DNA of 43,732 bases from Verrucomicrobiota bacterium (GCA_025360015.1 JANYCZ010000046.1:1-43732); one strand, 5' to 3'. Positions 25,446 through 34,916 are shown, counted from the first letter of the stretch. Program-made: numbers and translations. Notes: generated by a model from the letters alone, not told the origin.

Positions 25446-26705
25446 ATGAAACTACCTGCTTTAATTCCCTGTTTGTTTGTCTGCCTGCTGCCGCCCGTCG
25501 TTCGCGGCGTGGAGCCTGTCTCTGTCAATTCCCTCGTCAACAAGGCTCTCGCCACACACCCTGAGCTGCGGTATTACGAGGCGCAAATTGATGTCGCGCG
25601 AGGCGGCAAGACCAAGGCGGGTGAGATTAAAAACCCCGAGCTGATGGTGGGTCTCGGCAACTGGCACTATCGTGATCTCACCAATGGCGTCATCGGGGAC
25701 GGCCCTACCTGGGCGGTGCAACTCACGCAGACGTTCGAGTGGCCGGGCCGCATCTCCCTGCGCAAGGCCATCGCGCAAAAAGACATCGAGCTGGCCCAGC
25801 TCGGGCTCACGCAATTCCGTGCCGCGCTGGCCGGCCGAGTACGTACGGTTTCCTGGAAACTGCTGGCTGCCCAGGAGCAGACCCGTGCCGCCGAGGAGGT
25901 GTCGAAGCGCTTCCAGACCCTCGCGGCCGTGCTGTTGCAGCGTGATCCCGCCGGTGCCGCACCGCGGCTGGAGGCCCGCATCGTCCAGGCCAATGCGCTC
26001 ACGATTGGCGCAGAGGCCGCGCAGGCGCGCAACGATCTTGCCGCCGCCCGCTTTGAGTTGAATCAGCTGCTGGGGGAAAGAGCTGATCATCCGCTGGATG
26101 TGCGCATGGAAAACATCGTCCTCAATCCAGCGCCGCCCATCGATGTTCTGCTGGCTGAAGCGCGGCGTAAAAACTTCTCGCTGCGCGCCCGCTTCCTTGA
26201 TGTGGAGCAGCAGGGCTACCATGTGGATCTGGCCAAAAACGAGCGCTGGCCCTACATCACCCTGCAGCCCTACATGCAGAACCAGACAAACCCGATCAGC
26301 GCTTCGCGGGAAACTCAGATTGGCATCGGAGTTTCCATTCCGCTGCCGGTATGGAACCGCAACAAGGGGGCCATCGAAACGGCGGAGGCCAGGCAGGTGC
26401 AGGCAGGGGTCATGCTCACGGCGCAGATGCGCCAGCTAGAACGGGACGTCGCCTCGCAGGCCAGTCATTACCGCATTTACGTCGAGCAACTGACGCAGCT
26501 TCCTGCTGACACGCTGGAGAGCTTTCGCAAGGCGGCTGCGGAGGCTGATGAGCATTATCGTCTGGGCGCGCTGCCACTGGCAACGTATACGGAGCTGCAA
26601 CGCCAGTACCTCTACTCCGTGAAAGCCGTGCTAACCGCGCAGTTGGGTGCGGTGGATGCGCGCCTGCAGCTTGAGCAGCTCACGGGGAACACACTGGTGC
26701 CGTAA
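25446..26705 (+). CDS. TolC/CzcC-type outer membrane channel, second copy
   Basis: ATG 25446 gives 419 residues with a signal peptide (MKLPALIPCLFVCLLPPVVRG). Outer membrane efflux repeats are clear: LVNKALATHPELRYYEAQID and GIGVSIPLPVWNRNKGAIET, the latter matching the equivalent block of the first channel (SLPLPIWNRNKTGIATSEAQ). The two channels are paralogous but clearly diverged. Its stop is 34 bp before the second RND pump; no adaptor gene intervenes, in contrast to the first set. Confidence 0.92.
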   Translation: MKLPALIPCLFVCLLPPVVRGVEPVSVNSLVNKALATHPELRYYEAQIDVARGGKTKAGEIKNPELMVGLGNWHYRDLTNGVIGDGPTWAVQLTQTFEWPGRISLRKAIAQKDIELAQLGLTQFRAALAGRVRTVSWKLLAAQEQTRAAEEVSKRFQTLAAVLLQRDPAGAAPRLEARIVQANALTIGAEAAQARNDLAAARFELNQLLGERADHPLDVRMENIVLNPAPPIDVLLAEARRKNFSLRARFLDVEQQGYHVDLAKNERWPYITLQPYMQNQTNPISASRETQIGIGVSIPLPVWNRNKGAIETAEARQVQAGVMLTAQMRQLERDVASQASHYRIYVEQLTQLPADTLESFRKAAAEADEHYRLGALPLATYTELQRQYLYSVKAVLTAQLGAVDARLQLEQLTGNTLVP

Positions 26706-26739
26706 AGAAGGCGTCTTCAAAATTTGCGTTTTTGCGACC

Positions 26740-29700
26740 ATGCTCAATTCCATTCTCGACTTCTCCGTCCGCCAGCGTGCCCTCGTGCTGCTGGGGGCTT
26801 TCGGCCTGCTCGGCGCGGGCTTGTATTCACTCCTGCACCTGCCCATTGATGCTGTGCCGGATCTCACCGGCCCGCAGGTGCAGGTGAATGTGGCCGTGCC
26901 AGCACTGGCCCCCGAAGAATCTGAACGTGCCGTCACGCGCCCCATCGAAATGGCGCTCTCCGGCATGCCTGGCGTGCTGGACTCGCGTTCACTGACGAAA
27001 TTTGGCCTCAGCCAGGTCACGATCCAATTTGAAGACGGGGCGGACATTTTTCGCGCCCGCCAGCTCGTCAATGAACGTCTGACCGCCGTGATGCGCGATT
27101 TGCCTCCTGGCAGCTCGCTCAGCCTTGCTCCCATCAGCACGGGACTCGGTGAAATATTTTACTACACCCTCCATTGGAAGAAGGGGGCCAAGGAGAAGCC
27201 TGCCGATGAAAATGAAGGCCTCATGCGTCTGTGGGAGACACATGAATACATTGTGAAACCGCACCTGCGCGTCGTGCAGGGGGTGGCAGAAATCAACAGC
27301 AACGGCGGGCATCAGCGGCAGGTGACCGTGGAACCCATGCTCGACAAGCTGAAGGCCGCGAACATGACCGTGGGTGAACTCGCCGCCATCATTCGCGGCA
27401 ATGTCGAAAACGCCGGGGGTGGTGTCATCAATCGCGATGGCGAACAACTCACCATCCGCAGTGTGGGGCGTGTGAGCACGGCCGAGGAAATCGCCAAGCT
27501 GCCGATCAAATTCGGTGCAGCCATTGAGCCAATGCGGGTGCAGGACGTGGCGAAAGTGCAGTGGGGCGCAGGATTTCGCGGCGGTGCGGCCACGATGGAC
27601 GGCGAAGAAGTCGTGCTTGGAACCGTGATGATGCTCATGGGGCAGAATGCCCGCGTCGTTTGTCATCGGGTTGCACCACGGCTCGAAGAACTGCGGGAGA
27701 AACTGCCTGCGGGCATGGATGTGACCGTCGTGTACGAACGTTCCGATCTCGTCGAGGCCACCGTTGCTACGGTGGAAAAAAATCTCCTCGAAGGTGCCGT
27801 GCTCGTCATCGTCGTCCTGCTCATCCTCCTCGGGAACTGGCGTGCGGCTTTGATCGTGACGCTGGCCATTCCGCTGTCATTCCTGTTCGCCATCTGTGGC
27901 ATGGTGCAGGGGGGCTGGTCTGGCAATCTGATGAGTCTCGGTGCTGTCGATTTCGGTCTGATCATCGACGGTGCCGTGGTCATGGTTGAAAACATCATCC
28001 GCAGGCTTGGCGTGAAGCAGCACCACCTCGGGCGCATTCTCACCCATGAAGAGCGTTCACGCGAAGTGCTCGCTGGCAGCAAGCAGATGGCCAGCCCGAT
28101 GTTTTTCGGAGTGCTCATCATCACCATTGTTTATCTGCCGATTCTGACGCTTACAGGCATCGAAGGTAAAATGTTCCGCCCCATGGCGGTGACGGTGATT
28201 TTTGCGCTCGCCGGGGCCCTGCTGCTGGCGCTGACGCTCATGCCCGCGATGTGCTCGTTCTTCCTCGGCGGCAACGTCGCCGAAAAAGACAACTGGATTA
28301 TTTCTGGTCTCAATCGCGTGTTTCAGCCCATGCTACGTGCTGCCATCAGGATGCGCTGGGCGGTGGTTCTTTTGGCCGTCGCGTTCTTTGCTTTCTGCGG
28401 CTGGCGTTTCAGCGCTCTGGGGGCAGAGTTTGTGCCCAAGCTGGACGAAGGCTCCATCGCCGGGATGATCTACCGCAAGGTCGGCATGAGCCTCAAAGAG
28501 TCGCTGCATGAGGACCTTGTGCTCGGCCAGATGGTGCGTGAAAAGTTTCCGCAGGTCACCAGCTTTTTCTCCCGCAGCGGCACCAGTGAAGTAGCCACCG
28601 ACCCGATGCCGCCCAATGAAACGGATTTCTATGTCTTCTACACACCCGTCTCCGAATGGCCAAAAGGCCCCGGCCTGCCGACCAACAAGGCCGAGCTCTG
28701 TGCCGCCATCGAGAAGGAAGCGCTCAGCGAGCACGAAGACCAGAGCATCGAATTCGGCCAGCCGATCGAGACACGCTTCAATGAAATGACAGAAGGTTCC
28801 AAGGCCGAGCTCACCCTGCGTATCTATGGCATCGAGTTTGATATGCTCGAAAAGCTTGCCAGCCAGAGTCGGGACATCATCAACAACACTCCGGGAGGAT
28901 CCGCTGAGCTTGAAACAAACGGTCGCACTAGCACCGTAGTGATGCAGGTGAAGCGGGACATTCTTACCAAGTACAACATCCCTCTTGCCGAGCTCAATCA
29001 TGCCGTCTCTGCCGGTCTCGGCGGGGAAGTGTCCGGCCAGGTCGTCGAAGGCAATCGCAAGCGTGACATCGTCGTGCGCCTGCCGGAGGAGGAGCGTGCC
29101 AAGGAAGAGATCATGAAGAGCCTGCCGCTGCGTGTCGGGGATTTCGGCATGCTCTCGCTGGGCGATGCGGTGGACATTCACACCGAAAAAACGGTGGAGC
29201 CCATCCGCCACAGCCGCACCCAGCGACGTGCCGCGTTGCTCGTTCGTGTGAAGGGTCGCGACATGGAAGGCTTCGTTAACGAAGCTAGCGCACGCATCAA
29301 ACAGGCGGTCAAATTTCCCGAGGGCTACAGCTTCGAGTTTGGTGGCACCTTTGAAAATCTGCAGGAAGCCCGCGCCCGGCTGACCATCGTGGTGCCCACC
29401 GCACTGGCGCTCATTCTGGTGCTCATCTTCTTCGCGTTTGGCAGCATCCGGCAGACCTTGCTTGTCGCCACAGGCATCCCGCTGGCGTTGACTGGCGGTA
29501 TCATTGCGCTTGAGCTGCGTGGCATGCCCTTCAGCATCACCGCTGCGGTCGGTTTCATCGCACTCAGCGGTGTGGCTGTGCTCAATGGACTCGTGCTGGT
29601 GAACTACTTCAATGAACTGCGTGAGGAAGGCATGAGCGTGCGGGATGCGGTGCTGAACGGGGTCGCCACACGATTGCGACCCGTCATGATGACTGCGCTC

Positions 29701-29871
29701 GTGGCCGCGCTGGGCTTCGTGCCCATGGCGCTCGCCCATGGAGCGGGGGCTGAGGTGCAGCGCCCGCTGGCCACCGTTGTCATCGGCGGCATCATCAGCT
29801 CCACACTGCTCACGCTGCTGCTGCTGCCGATGTTGTATGACTGGATAGAGCGTCACCCCAAAGCAGACTGA
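26740..29871 (+). CDS. Heavy-metal efflux RND pump (CzcA/CusA family), second copy
   Basis: ATG 26740 (MLNSILDFSVRQRALVLLGA) gives 1043 residues; the open frame starts within the channel gene but that extension is not pump-like. HME-RND features: LPIDAVPDLTGPQVQVNV at the N terminus and AVDFGLIIDGAVVMVENIIR in TM4, with D404, D410 and E417 as the proton-relay set. The second TM half contains GGTFENLQEARARLTIVVPT and GFIALSGVAVLNGLVL. It lacks the charged C-terminal tail of the first pump. With no adaptor of its own it must share the upstream one, use one encoded elsewhere, or be incomplete. Confidence 0.95.
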   Translation: MLNSILDFSVRQRALVLLGAFGLLGAGLYSLLHLPIDAVPDLTGPQVQVNVAVPALAPEESERAVTRPIEMALSGMPGVLDSRSLTKFGLSQVTIQFEDGADIFRARQLVNERLTAVMRDLPPGSSLSLAPISTGLGEIFYYTLHWKKGAKEKPADENEGLMRLWETHEYIVKPHLRVVQGVAEINSNGGHQRQVTVEPMLDKLKAANMTVGELAAIIRGNVENAGGGVINRDGEQLTIRSVGRVSTAEEIAKLPIKFGAAIEPMRVQDVAKVQWGAGFRGGAATMDGEEVVLGTVMMLMGQNARVVCHRVAPRLEELREKLPAGMDVTVVYERSDLVEATVATVEKNLLEGAVLVIVVLLILLGNWRAALIVTLAIPLSFLFAICGMVQGGWSGNLMSLGAVDFGLIIDGAVVMVENIIRRLGVKQHHLGRILTHEERSREVLAGSKQMASPMFFGVLIITIVYLPILTLTGIEGKMFRPMAVTVIFALAGALLLALTLMPAMCSFFLGGNVAEKDNWIISGLNRVFQPMLRAAIRMRWAVVLLAVAFFAFCGWRFSALGAEFVPKLDEGSIAGMIYRKVGMSLKESLHEDLVLGQMVREKFPQVTSFFSRSGTSEVATDPMPPNETDFYVFYTPVSEWPKGPGLPTNKAELCAAIEKEALSEHEDQSIEFGQPIETRFNEMTEGSKAELTLRIYGIEFDMLEKLASQSRDIINNTPGGSAELETNGRTSTVVMQVKRDILTKYNIPLAELNHAVSAGLGGEVSGQVVEGNRKRDIVVRLPEEERAKEEIMKSLPLRVGDFGMLSLGDAVDIHTEKTVEPIRHSRTQRRAALLVRVKGRDMEGFVNEASARIKQAVKFPEGYSFEFGGTFENLQEARARLTIVVPTALALILVLIFFAFGSIRQTLLVATGIPLALTGGIIALELRGMPFSITAAVGFIALSGVAVLNGLVLVNYFNELREEGMSVRDAVLNGVATRLRPVMMTALVAALGFVPMALAHGAGAEVQRPLATVVIGGIISSTLLTLLLLPMLYDWIERHPKAD

Positions 29872-29910
29872 TCAGATCAACGTGAAGCGTTGCAGAAAAT
29901 GATGGCTGCC

Positions 29911-30558
29911 TCACCTGCCGCCATAGCCGGGCGGCGGAGGTGGGATGCCGGCGGGCGGTGCCATGGTGCCATAGCCTGGGGGTGGAACCGATGACGGAGA
30001 TCGGTAGCCGGGGGCGGGGGCGGAGCGGTAAGTCTTGGCAACCGGCTTCTTTTTCGCCGCTGGCGCCTTGTAAGTCGTGCGTGGCGCAGTGCTGTAACTG
30101 GTAGGCGGTGGCGTGTTGTTGTAATGGGCCGGAGGGGGCGAGCTGTAGTTGGCCGGAGGCGGGTAGCTGGCTGCCGGAGACGAAGCACTGGCCGCCGTTT
30201 TGGCCGTCAACGTGACATCACCCAGCTGGTGATACGGGATCTGAATATGTTCGGCGGCGGCGCGGGAGAGATTGATGACGCGGTTCGGGTAGTAGGGGAA
30301 GCGATCGTTCACCGTCACATTCACCGTGCGGCCGTTGTAGTTGTTCTTTACCTTGACCACGGTGCCGAAGGGCAGGGTATTGTGCGCGGCCGTCCAGCTC
30401 TGAGGCTGATAAATGGAACCGGAACTGGTGTAGTGGCCCGCGTACTGTTCTGCCACGTAGGAAGCATAGCCACGCGCTTCGTAAGCAGGCTTGGCGCAAC
30501 TGGCCAGTACAGCGGGAAGCAAGAAGGCAAGGAATCGAAGAAGCGCGGAATAAGTCAT
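29911..30558 (-). CDS. RlpA-family septal-ring lipoprotein with proline-rich tail
   Basis: ATG 30558 gives 215 residues. Lipobox LASC places the lipidated Cys at residue 21. The double-psi beta-barrel (about residues 30-125) has the RlpA blocks ARGYASYVAEQYAGHYTSSG, AAHNTLPFGTVVKVKN and NDRFPYYPNRVINLSRAAAE; the Asp in NDRFP is the position needed for lytic transglycosylase activity on naked glycan strands in characterised RlpA. The C-terminal 90 residues are Pro/Ser/Tyr/Ala-rich low complexity instead of the SPOR domain of E. coli RlpA, so septal targeting may differ. It diverges from the hydrolase gene across 62 bp. Confidence 0.9.
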   Translation of the reverse strand: MTYSALLRFLAFLLPAVLASCAKPAYEARGYASYVAEQYAGHYTSSGSIYQPQSWTAAHNTLPFGTVVKVKNNYNGRTVNVTVNDRFPYYPNRVINLSRAAAEHIQIPYHQLGDVTLTAKTAASASSPAASYPPPANYSSPPPAHYNNTPPPTSYSTAPRTTYKAPAAKKKPVAKTYRSAPAPGYRSPSSVPPPGYGTMAPPAGIPPPPPGYGGR

Positions 30559-30620
30559 GGGCTGCTGTTTCCGACCATAACAGGATTGGCAAGCGGCACA
30601 ATCTTGCTCATCATCGGCAG

Positions 30621-31598
30621 GTGAAAAGAAAACGCGTGATGCTTGGAGCCGTGCTGCTGCTGCTGGTGCCACCGCTGGCCGGGTGGTGGGTGGCGGACCA
30701 GCTCGCGCATCCGCCGCGCAGGCCGTTGCAGGATTATCATCGGGAGTTCCTGGCCGATCCGACGGCGCACGGCGTGGTGGTGAAATCCTTCAAGGGTGCA
30801 GATGGCACCCCCTGTCTGGTGTGCGAGCCGGATCCACGTGGAGTGCTGGGAAAACGCGGGCAGACGATCCGTGTGCAGTTGAGGGCAAAAGGACTCGCCC
30901 TGGCAGCTCCCGGCAGCTTGGTGGGCACCCTGGTGCTTGTGCATGGCCGCCGTAGTCGGAAGGAAGACTTCCTGCCCATTGCCGAGCGCTTCTGCGCCGT
31001 GGGCTTTCGCTGCCTTTTGCTCGACCTGCCAGCGCATGGCGAGCACCCGGGAGACACGGCTTTCTTTGGAGTAAAAGAGGGCCACCTGCCGGCGATGGTA
31101 CTGCATGAGGCGGCGGCAAAGTTCGGCTTCAATCCAGAACCTGCAGGCATCCTGGGCCTGTCGATGGGCGGTGCGGTGAGCGTACGCGCAGCGGTGGAAA
31201 AGGACGCGCCATGGCGTGCCGTCGTGCTGGTTTCTACCTTCGACACGTTGGACCATGTGCTGCGCTTTCAGACCTCGCGCTGGGCGGGGGACTGGCTTGG
31301 TTCAGTCTGGAGCCGCCTCAATGGCTGGTTTTACCAACGGCAGACGCAGATGGAAATCACCGCTGTCGATTCCATCGCGCTCGTTCCCAAAATCCAATGC
31401 CCGGTACTTGTCGCGCATGGCACGTCGGACAGTGTGGTACCCATGGACTGTGACCGTCGTCTGTATGAGGCATTGCCCTCCGGCATCGAGAAACGCTGGG
31501 TTGAAATCCCAGGAGCGGATCACGACAACGCGTTGAGCACCGATTTCCCGATCTATGCGGAACTCGCGGAGTGGATGCTGCGCCACGTTCCCCGCTAA
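30621..31598 (+). CDS. Membrane-anchored alpha/beta hydrolase
   Basis: A 325-residue protein with a GTG start (MKRKRVMLGAVLLLLVPPLA; ATG 30639 is an alternative). An N-terminal signal anchor is followed by the alpha/beta hydrolase fold: oxyanion region LVLVHGRRS, nucleophile elbow GLSMGG with Ser181, catalytic Asp270 in HGTSDSVVP, and His301 in GADHDN. It resembles the serine aminopeptidase/monoglyceride lipase-like group that faces the periplasm; the substrate is unknown. Its stop overlaps the end of the convergent zinc-ribbon gene by four bases. Confidence 0.9.
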   Translation: MKRKRVMLGAVLLLLVPPLAGWWVADQLAHPPRRPLQDYHREFLADPTAHGVVVKSFKGADGTPCLVCEPDPRGVLGKRGQTIRVQLRAKGLALAAPGSLVGTLVLVHGRRSRKEDFLPIAERFCAVGFRCLLLDLPAHGEHPGDTAFFGVKEGHLPAMVLHEAAAKFGFNPEPAGILGLSMGGAVSVRAAVEKDAPWRAVVLVSTFDTLDHVLRFQTSRWAGDWLGSVWSRLNGWFYQRQTQMEITAVDSIALVPKIQCPVLVAHGTSDSVVPMDCDRRLYEALPSGIEKRWVEIPGADHDNALSTDFPIYAELAEWMLRHVPR

Positions 31599-32677
31599 AG
31601 CGACTCAGCCGGTTGCCGCAGCTCCACGCCGCCGCAGTCTGAGCAGGTGGTGATGCCGCTCTGGTACTCAGCGCCACAGCGCGGGCAGGTGGGCAGGTTT
31701 GGCATTGCGGGAGGATCGTAATCGGCTTCCGCAATGCCTTCGTGCTGGAAGAATTTTTGCAGCGCTTCGGCTTCGAGCGGCAGCGATTCATTTTGAGACC
31801 AGCCGGGAACGTAGCGAGCCTCGCGCCAAAACTGACGCGCGATCTGCAGCCACTTTTTTTCATCCAGCAAACCATGCCAGGCGAGTGGATGCGGCGGCTC
31901 ATCATCGGTGGTGAGATTGACGACATCAAAGGCGCGCAGGGCCAGTTGTGGCAGGAATGCGATGCCGAGCGCACGCCAGCCACGATGGGAAATGGCCGTC
32001 TTGTTTTTCCGGGTGGCGCGCAGAAACAGCCAGGATTGGATGAACTGCTGCAGCAGCAATACGCCAGCGGCGGCAAGAACGATGGGGCTGTCGCCAAAAC
32101 GGCGATACAGAGCGCTCATGATGCCAAAGCACCATATGAAATGCAGCGTGGCGCAGAGACGCAATGAGCGCGTGAGCTGGGCGGTGGCCGAGGCGGTCTG
32201 AAGTGCGGACTGCGTGTCGAGCGTTGTGCGGGCGTGTTTGAGAAACGCGCTGCGGCGCTGGTCGGGCGTCAGGCCGGACCATTCGGTGAGACGCTGCTGC
32301 CAGAGTTCGGCTAGGGCTTTTGAGGGCAAGCGCACGCGGGTGGCGGCATCGAGATGCAGCGTGCTTTCCTCCACACGCAGGACCAGCTTGTCCCACGCGA
32401 TGCTGACGCTCATGCTGTCGGTCAATCGCACCCGCAGTGAATCATGCTCAGGCACGAACATCCATGGCAGTGCCAGAATATGAGCCTGCATGGGCGGAAG
32501 TGGCGAGAGCAGCAGCGGCGAGCCACCGGCGATTTGCAGTCGCAGCCACGGCCGCAGAGTGCCCCGGCCCGATTTGCCTGAGCCTGCAGCCATCCAGGCC
32601 GTGGATGGCACGAGGCGCAGGCACTCGATGAGATACAGCAGCACGAAGACTGCGAGAAGCATCTGGCCGTCGGTCAT
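31595..32677 (-). CDS. Membrane protein with C-terminal zinc ribbon, unknown function
   Basis: A 360-residue protein. An N-terminal hydrophobic segment (residues 6-22) and two more near residues 170-215 suggest three membrane spans. The end carries CPRCGAEYQSGITTCSDCGG, a rubredoxin-like zinc ribbon of the kind seen in adaptor domains. The family is not recognised. It follows the DUF2167 gene by 3 bp on the same strand, so both are probably co-transcribed and may act together in the membrane. Confidence 0.75.
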   Translation of the reverse strand: MTDGQMLLAVFVLLYLIECLRLVPSTAWMAAGSGKSGRGTLRPWLRLQIAGGSPLLLSPLPPMQAHILALPWMFVPEHDSLRVRLTDSMSVSIAWDKLVLRVEESTLHLDAATRVRLPSKALAELWQQRLTEWSGLTPDQRRSAFLKHARTTLDTQSALQTASATAQLTRSLRLCATLHFIWCFGIMSALYRRFGDSPIVLAAAGVLLLQQFIQSWLFLRATRKNKTAISHRGWRALGIAFLPQLALRAFDVVNLTTDDEPPHPLAWHGLLDEKKWLQIARQFWREARYVPGWSQNESLPLEAEALQKFFQHEGIAEADYDPPAMPNLPTCPRCGAEYQSGITTCSDCGGVELRQPAESL

Positions 32678-32680
32678 GCG

Positions 32681-33592
32681 CTATTCGCCCGGTGGCTGGC
32701 GCGAGCCGAAGATTTTGCCGAAGAGTTTTTTCAAGCCGGCGAGCGCCGCTGCGACGACCAGGATGATTCCTTTTCCCAGCTTGGCGATGAGCACACCAAG
32801 CTTGCCGAACAGACCCATCTTGCCTGCTGCAACGACACCGGCACCGGCGACGAGTGCGGTGAGGCCGTATTCGGCGACCTTGTCACCTTTGCGGAACTCG
32901 GCGTAGCGCTGGCCTTCCACATAGGCGAAGCCGCGCATGACTCGCTGCAATTCGTTCAGTAGCGGCTGGAAGTCAGCGGGGCCGCACACGAGTTGCACCT
33001 TCATCGAACCCGTGCGGCCCAGCAGCCGCGTCTCGTAGTTGATGGACTCACCGCCTTTTCCATCCAAACTTTGGATGCGTACCGCCCATTCGAGGGTCTT
33101 GGTGCTGTCGTTGAAGCGTGGCGGCATGGCCCAGCCAAGAATGGCGAGTTCATGGATGCCACGTTGCTTGCGTGCTTGGTTGGACTCCGCCAGCCGCTCG
33201 CGGCGGATCTCGAGCAGTTCATCCGCGTTGATGCTGTCTTTCTCATCATCCTTCACATGGCCGGAGTCGTCATAGCCGAAGATGATCCATGGGCCGAGGC
33301 CCTCCGTGGTCAGCATGCCCGAGGCGGAGGGCTGGGGCAGATTGCCAAACAACTCCAGTACACGGCTGGCACCGCTGCCGTGGGTGAAACGGTAGCCTTT
33401 CGGGATGGCGATGGTTGCGACGCCGCCGAGATCTCCCACTCCTTCACGCACCCAGCCGACCTTCTCCATGTCATCGAGCAGCTTTTTTTCCCGTGCGTCC
33501 GCATTCTCATTGGCTGGTTGTTGTGCCTGAGCAGTGGATAAAACTGCCAGACAGGCCAGCAGTACGGCGTGTGGGATGAATGAAGACTTCAT
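32681..33592 (-). CDS. DUF2167 family exported membrane protein
   Basis: A 303-residue protein with a cleavable signal (MKSSFIPHAVLLACLAVLST). The middle contains blocks of DUF2167: GDLGGVATIAIPKGYRFTHG, LGPWIIFGYDDSGHVKDDEK and LGWAMPPRFNDSTKTLEWAV. Near the C terminus a hydrophobic Gly/Ala/Lys segment (about residues 255-290) forms membrane spans, a layout usual for the family. The role of DUF2167 proteins is not established; they occur in Gram-negative envelopes. The downstream gene starts 3 bp after its stop. Confidence 0.88.
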   Translation of the reverse strand: MKSSFIPHAVLLACLAVLSTAQAQQPANENADAREKKLLDDMEKVGWVREGVGDLGGVATIAIPKGYRFTHGSGASRVLELFGNLPQPSASGMLTTEGLGPWIIFGYDDSGHVKDDEKDSINADELLEIRRERLAESNQARKQRGIHELAILGWAMPPRFNDSTKTLEWAVRIQSLDGKGGESINYETRLLGRTGSMKVQLVCGPADFQPLLNELQRVMRGFAYVEGQRYAEFRKGDKVAEYGLTALVAGAGVVAAGKMGLFGKLGVLIAKLGKGIILVVAAALAGLKKLFGKIFGSRQPPGE

Positions 33593-33701
33593 GCGTTGGC
33601 AGTCTCGCAGCGGCGGCGTGAGATCGTCAAGGCGAGGTTTTTAGCAGATTCATCATTGGCAGCGGAAGTCAGAGGCAGCATGTTTGCGCATCGATTCACC
33701 C

Positions 33702-34478
33702 ATGTCTGACCCTCATCCTGATCCAGCACCCGCTCCTCGCCGCGGGCCGGGGTGTTTTACCCTGCTGGCTCTGACGTTTCTGGTGGTGTTGATCATCGGC
33801 GGCGGCGTGATGTGGAAAATGGTGGACGCGGGATTTGGCCTAAAGTGGCTGGCGGAGCATTTCCAGAAGCAGACCATCACCGAAAGCTTCCGTGAAAACG
33901 TAAGGCGCATCGCCTCAACCCAGGGGGATGTGCTGGAACTGGCCACGCTAGACACCGAAGAGACGGTGACGAAGTATGACACGAAGACCCTGTTCAACGA
34001 TGCGGTGTATCTCGGCACCACCGTGGCAGAAATCCGAGCGATGGTGGTCTATCGCTACCATCTGAAGCTGTCCGACGAATGGAAGATCACGGTCGAAAAC
34101 GGGCGCTGTTTGGTGGTCGCGCCCGCCATCCGCCCATCGCTGCCACCCGCGATCCGCACGGAAACGATGGAGAAAAAATCCGAGTCGGGCTGGCTGCGAT
34201 TCAATGCGGCGGAGAACATGGCCGAACTGGAGAAAGGACTGACTTCCATCCTGGAACGCCGCGCTGCTGTGCCTGGAAAAATCAAGCATGTGCGTGAAGC
34301 CAGCCGGCTGTCGGTGGCCAAATTTGTGCAGCATTGGGTGCTCAAGGACCAGAAAGCGCACGAGCAGGGGAGGATCCGCGAGATCGTGGTGATTTTCCCG
34401 GACGAACCGGCTGCGGCCAATGCAGCGGAAGCCGGGAAACTGCCAGCTACTGTGGATCTGGAAGTGAGAGCCGATTAG
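33702..34478 (+). CDS. Single-pass membrane protein of unknown function
   Basis: ATG 33702 gives 258 residues (MSDPHPDPAPAPRRGPGCFT); the TTG at 33684 is less likely. After a Pro-rich cytoplasmic end comes one membrane segment (TLLALTFLVVLIIGGGVMW) and a soluble domain with DTEETVTKYDTKTLFNDAVY, then strands and a helical ending. This resembles the DUF4230 type by layout, but I am not sure. It diverges from the DUF2167 gene over about 110 bp and converges with the pseudopilin gene 9 bp away. Confidence 0.7.
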   Translation: MSDPHPDPAPAPRRGPGCFTLLALTFLVVLIIGGGVMWKMVDAGFGLKWLAEHFQKQTITESFRENVRRIASTQGDVLELATLDTEETVTKYDTKTLFNDAVYLGTTVAEIRAMVVYRYHLKLSDEWKITVENGRCLVVAPAIRPSLPPAIRTETMEKKSESGWLRFNAAENMAELEKGLTSILERRAAVPGKIKHVREASRLSVAKFVQHWVLKDQKAHEQGRIREIVVIFPDEPAAANAAEAGKLPATVDLEVRAD

Positions 34479-34487
34479 ACTCGGTGA

Positions 34488-34916
34488 TCACGGCTGCTGC
34501 CCTGCCGGATCATAAAGCATCAGACCGGCATCGAATTTCACAAAGGTGAGCGCACCGGGCAGGTCGGTGGCTTTCAGATTGGTGAGGCGGAAAAGCCTGT
34601 CTTTCCACACGCCTTGGGTGCCCGTGGCACCGACGACCAGATTGACGGCGGTTGCCTGTTTGTCACCTGGCACGACAAAATCCGCGCCACCCATCGTGGC
34701 ACAGACGCCGAGACAAACGATTTCCTGGGCGTTGCGCTGGTTGATCACGCGCTCAATCGCGAGCCGGTTGTTACCGCCGAACCAGCTGAGAGCCACGGTG
34801 CTGAGGACGGCGATCAGACAAATGACCGTGAGCATCTCCACCATGGAAAAGCCAGATGCCGCCCTATTCTTCGGGCGGGTGTGTGGACGGAGTGAATGAA
34901 TGTGAGTGAGTGGCAC
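34488..34916 (-). CDS. Type II secretion/type IV pilus pseudopilin-like protein
   Basis: A 142-residue protein with a GTG start. The prepilin peptidase site is G-FSMVEMLTVICLIAVLSTV: cleavage after Gly22, N-methylation on Phe, and Glu at +5 of the mature protein. The leader is about 22 residues, long for a class III pseudopilin but common in Verrucomicrobiota. The small globular part (CLGVCATMGGADFVVPGDKQ) is not recognised. It is a lone gene, with no secretion machinery nearby. Confidence 0.85.
   Translation of the reverse strand: MPLTHIHSLRPHTRPKNRAASGFSMVEMLTVICLIAVLSTVALSWFGGNNRLAIERVINQRNAQEIVCLGVCATMGGADFVVPGDKQATAVNLVVGATGTQGVWKDRLFRLTNLKATDLPGALTFVKFDAGLMLYDPAGQQP

Noticed and set aside
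28333..29856. 507-residue open frame on the minus strand inside the second RND gene
   Set aside because: It is the antisense of a strongly conserved pump gene, His/Gln-rich and without any recognisable motif; such long antisense frames follow from GC-rich codon use.
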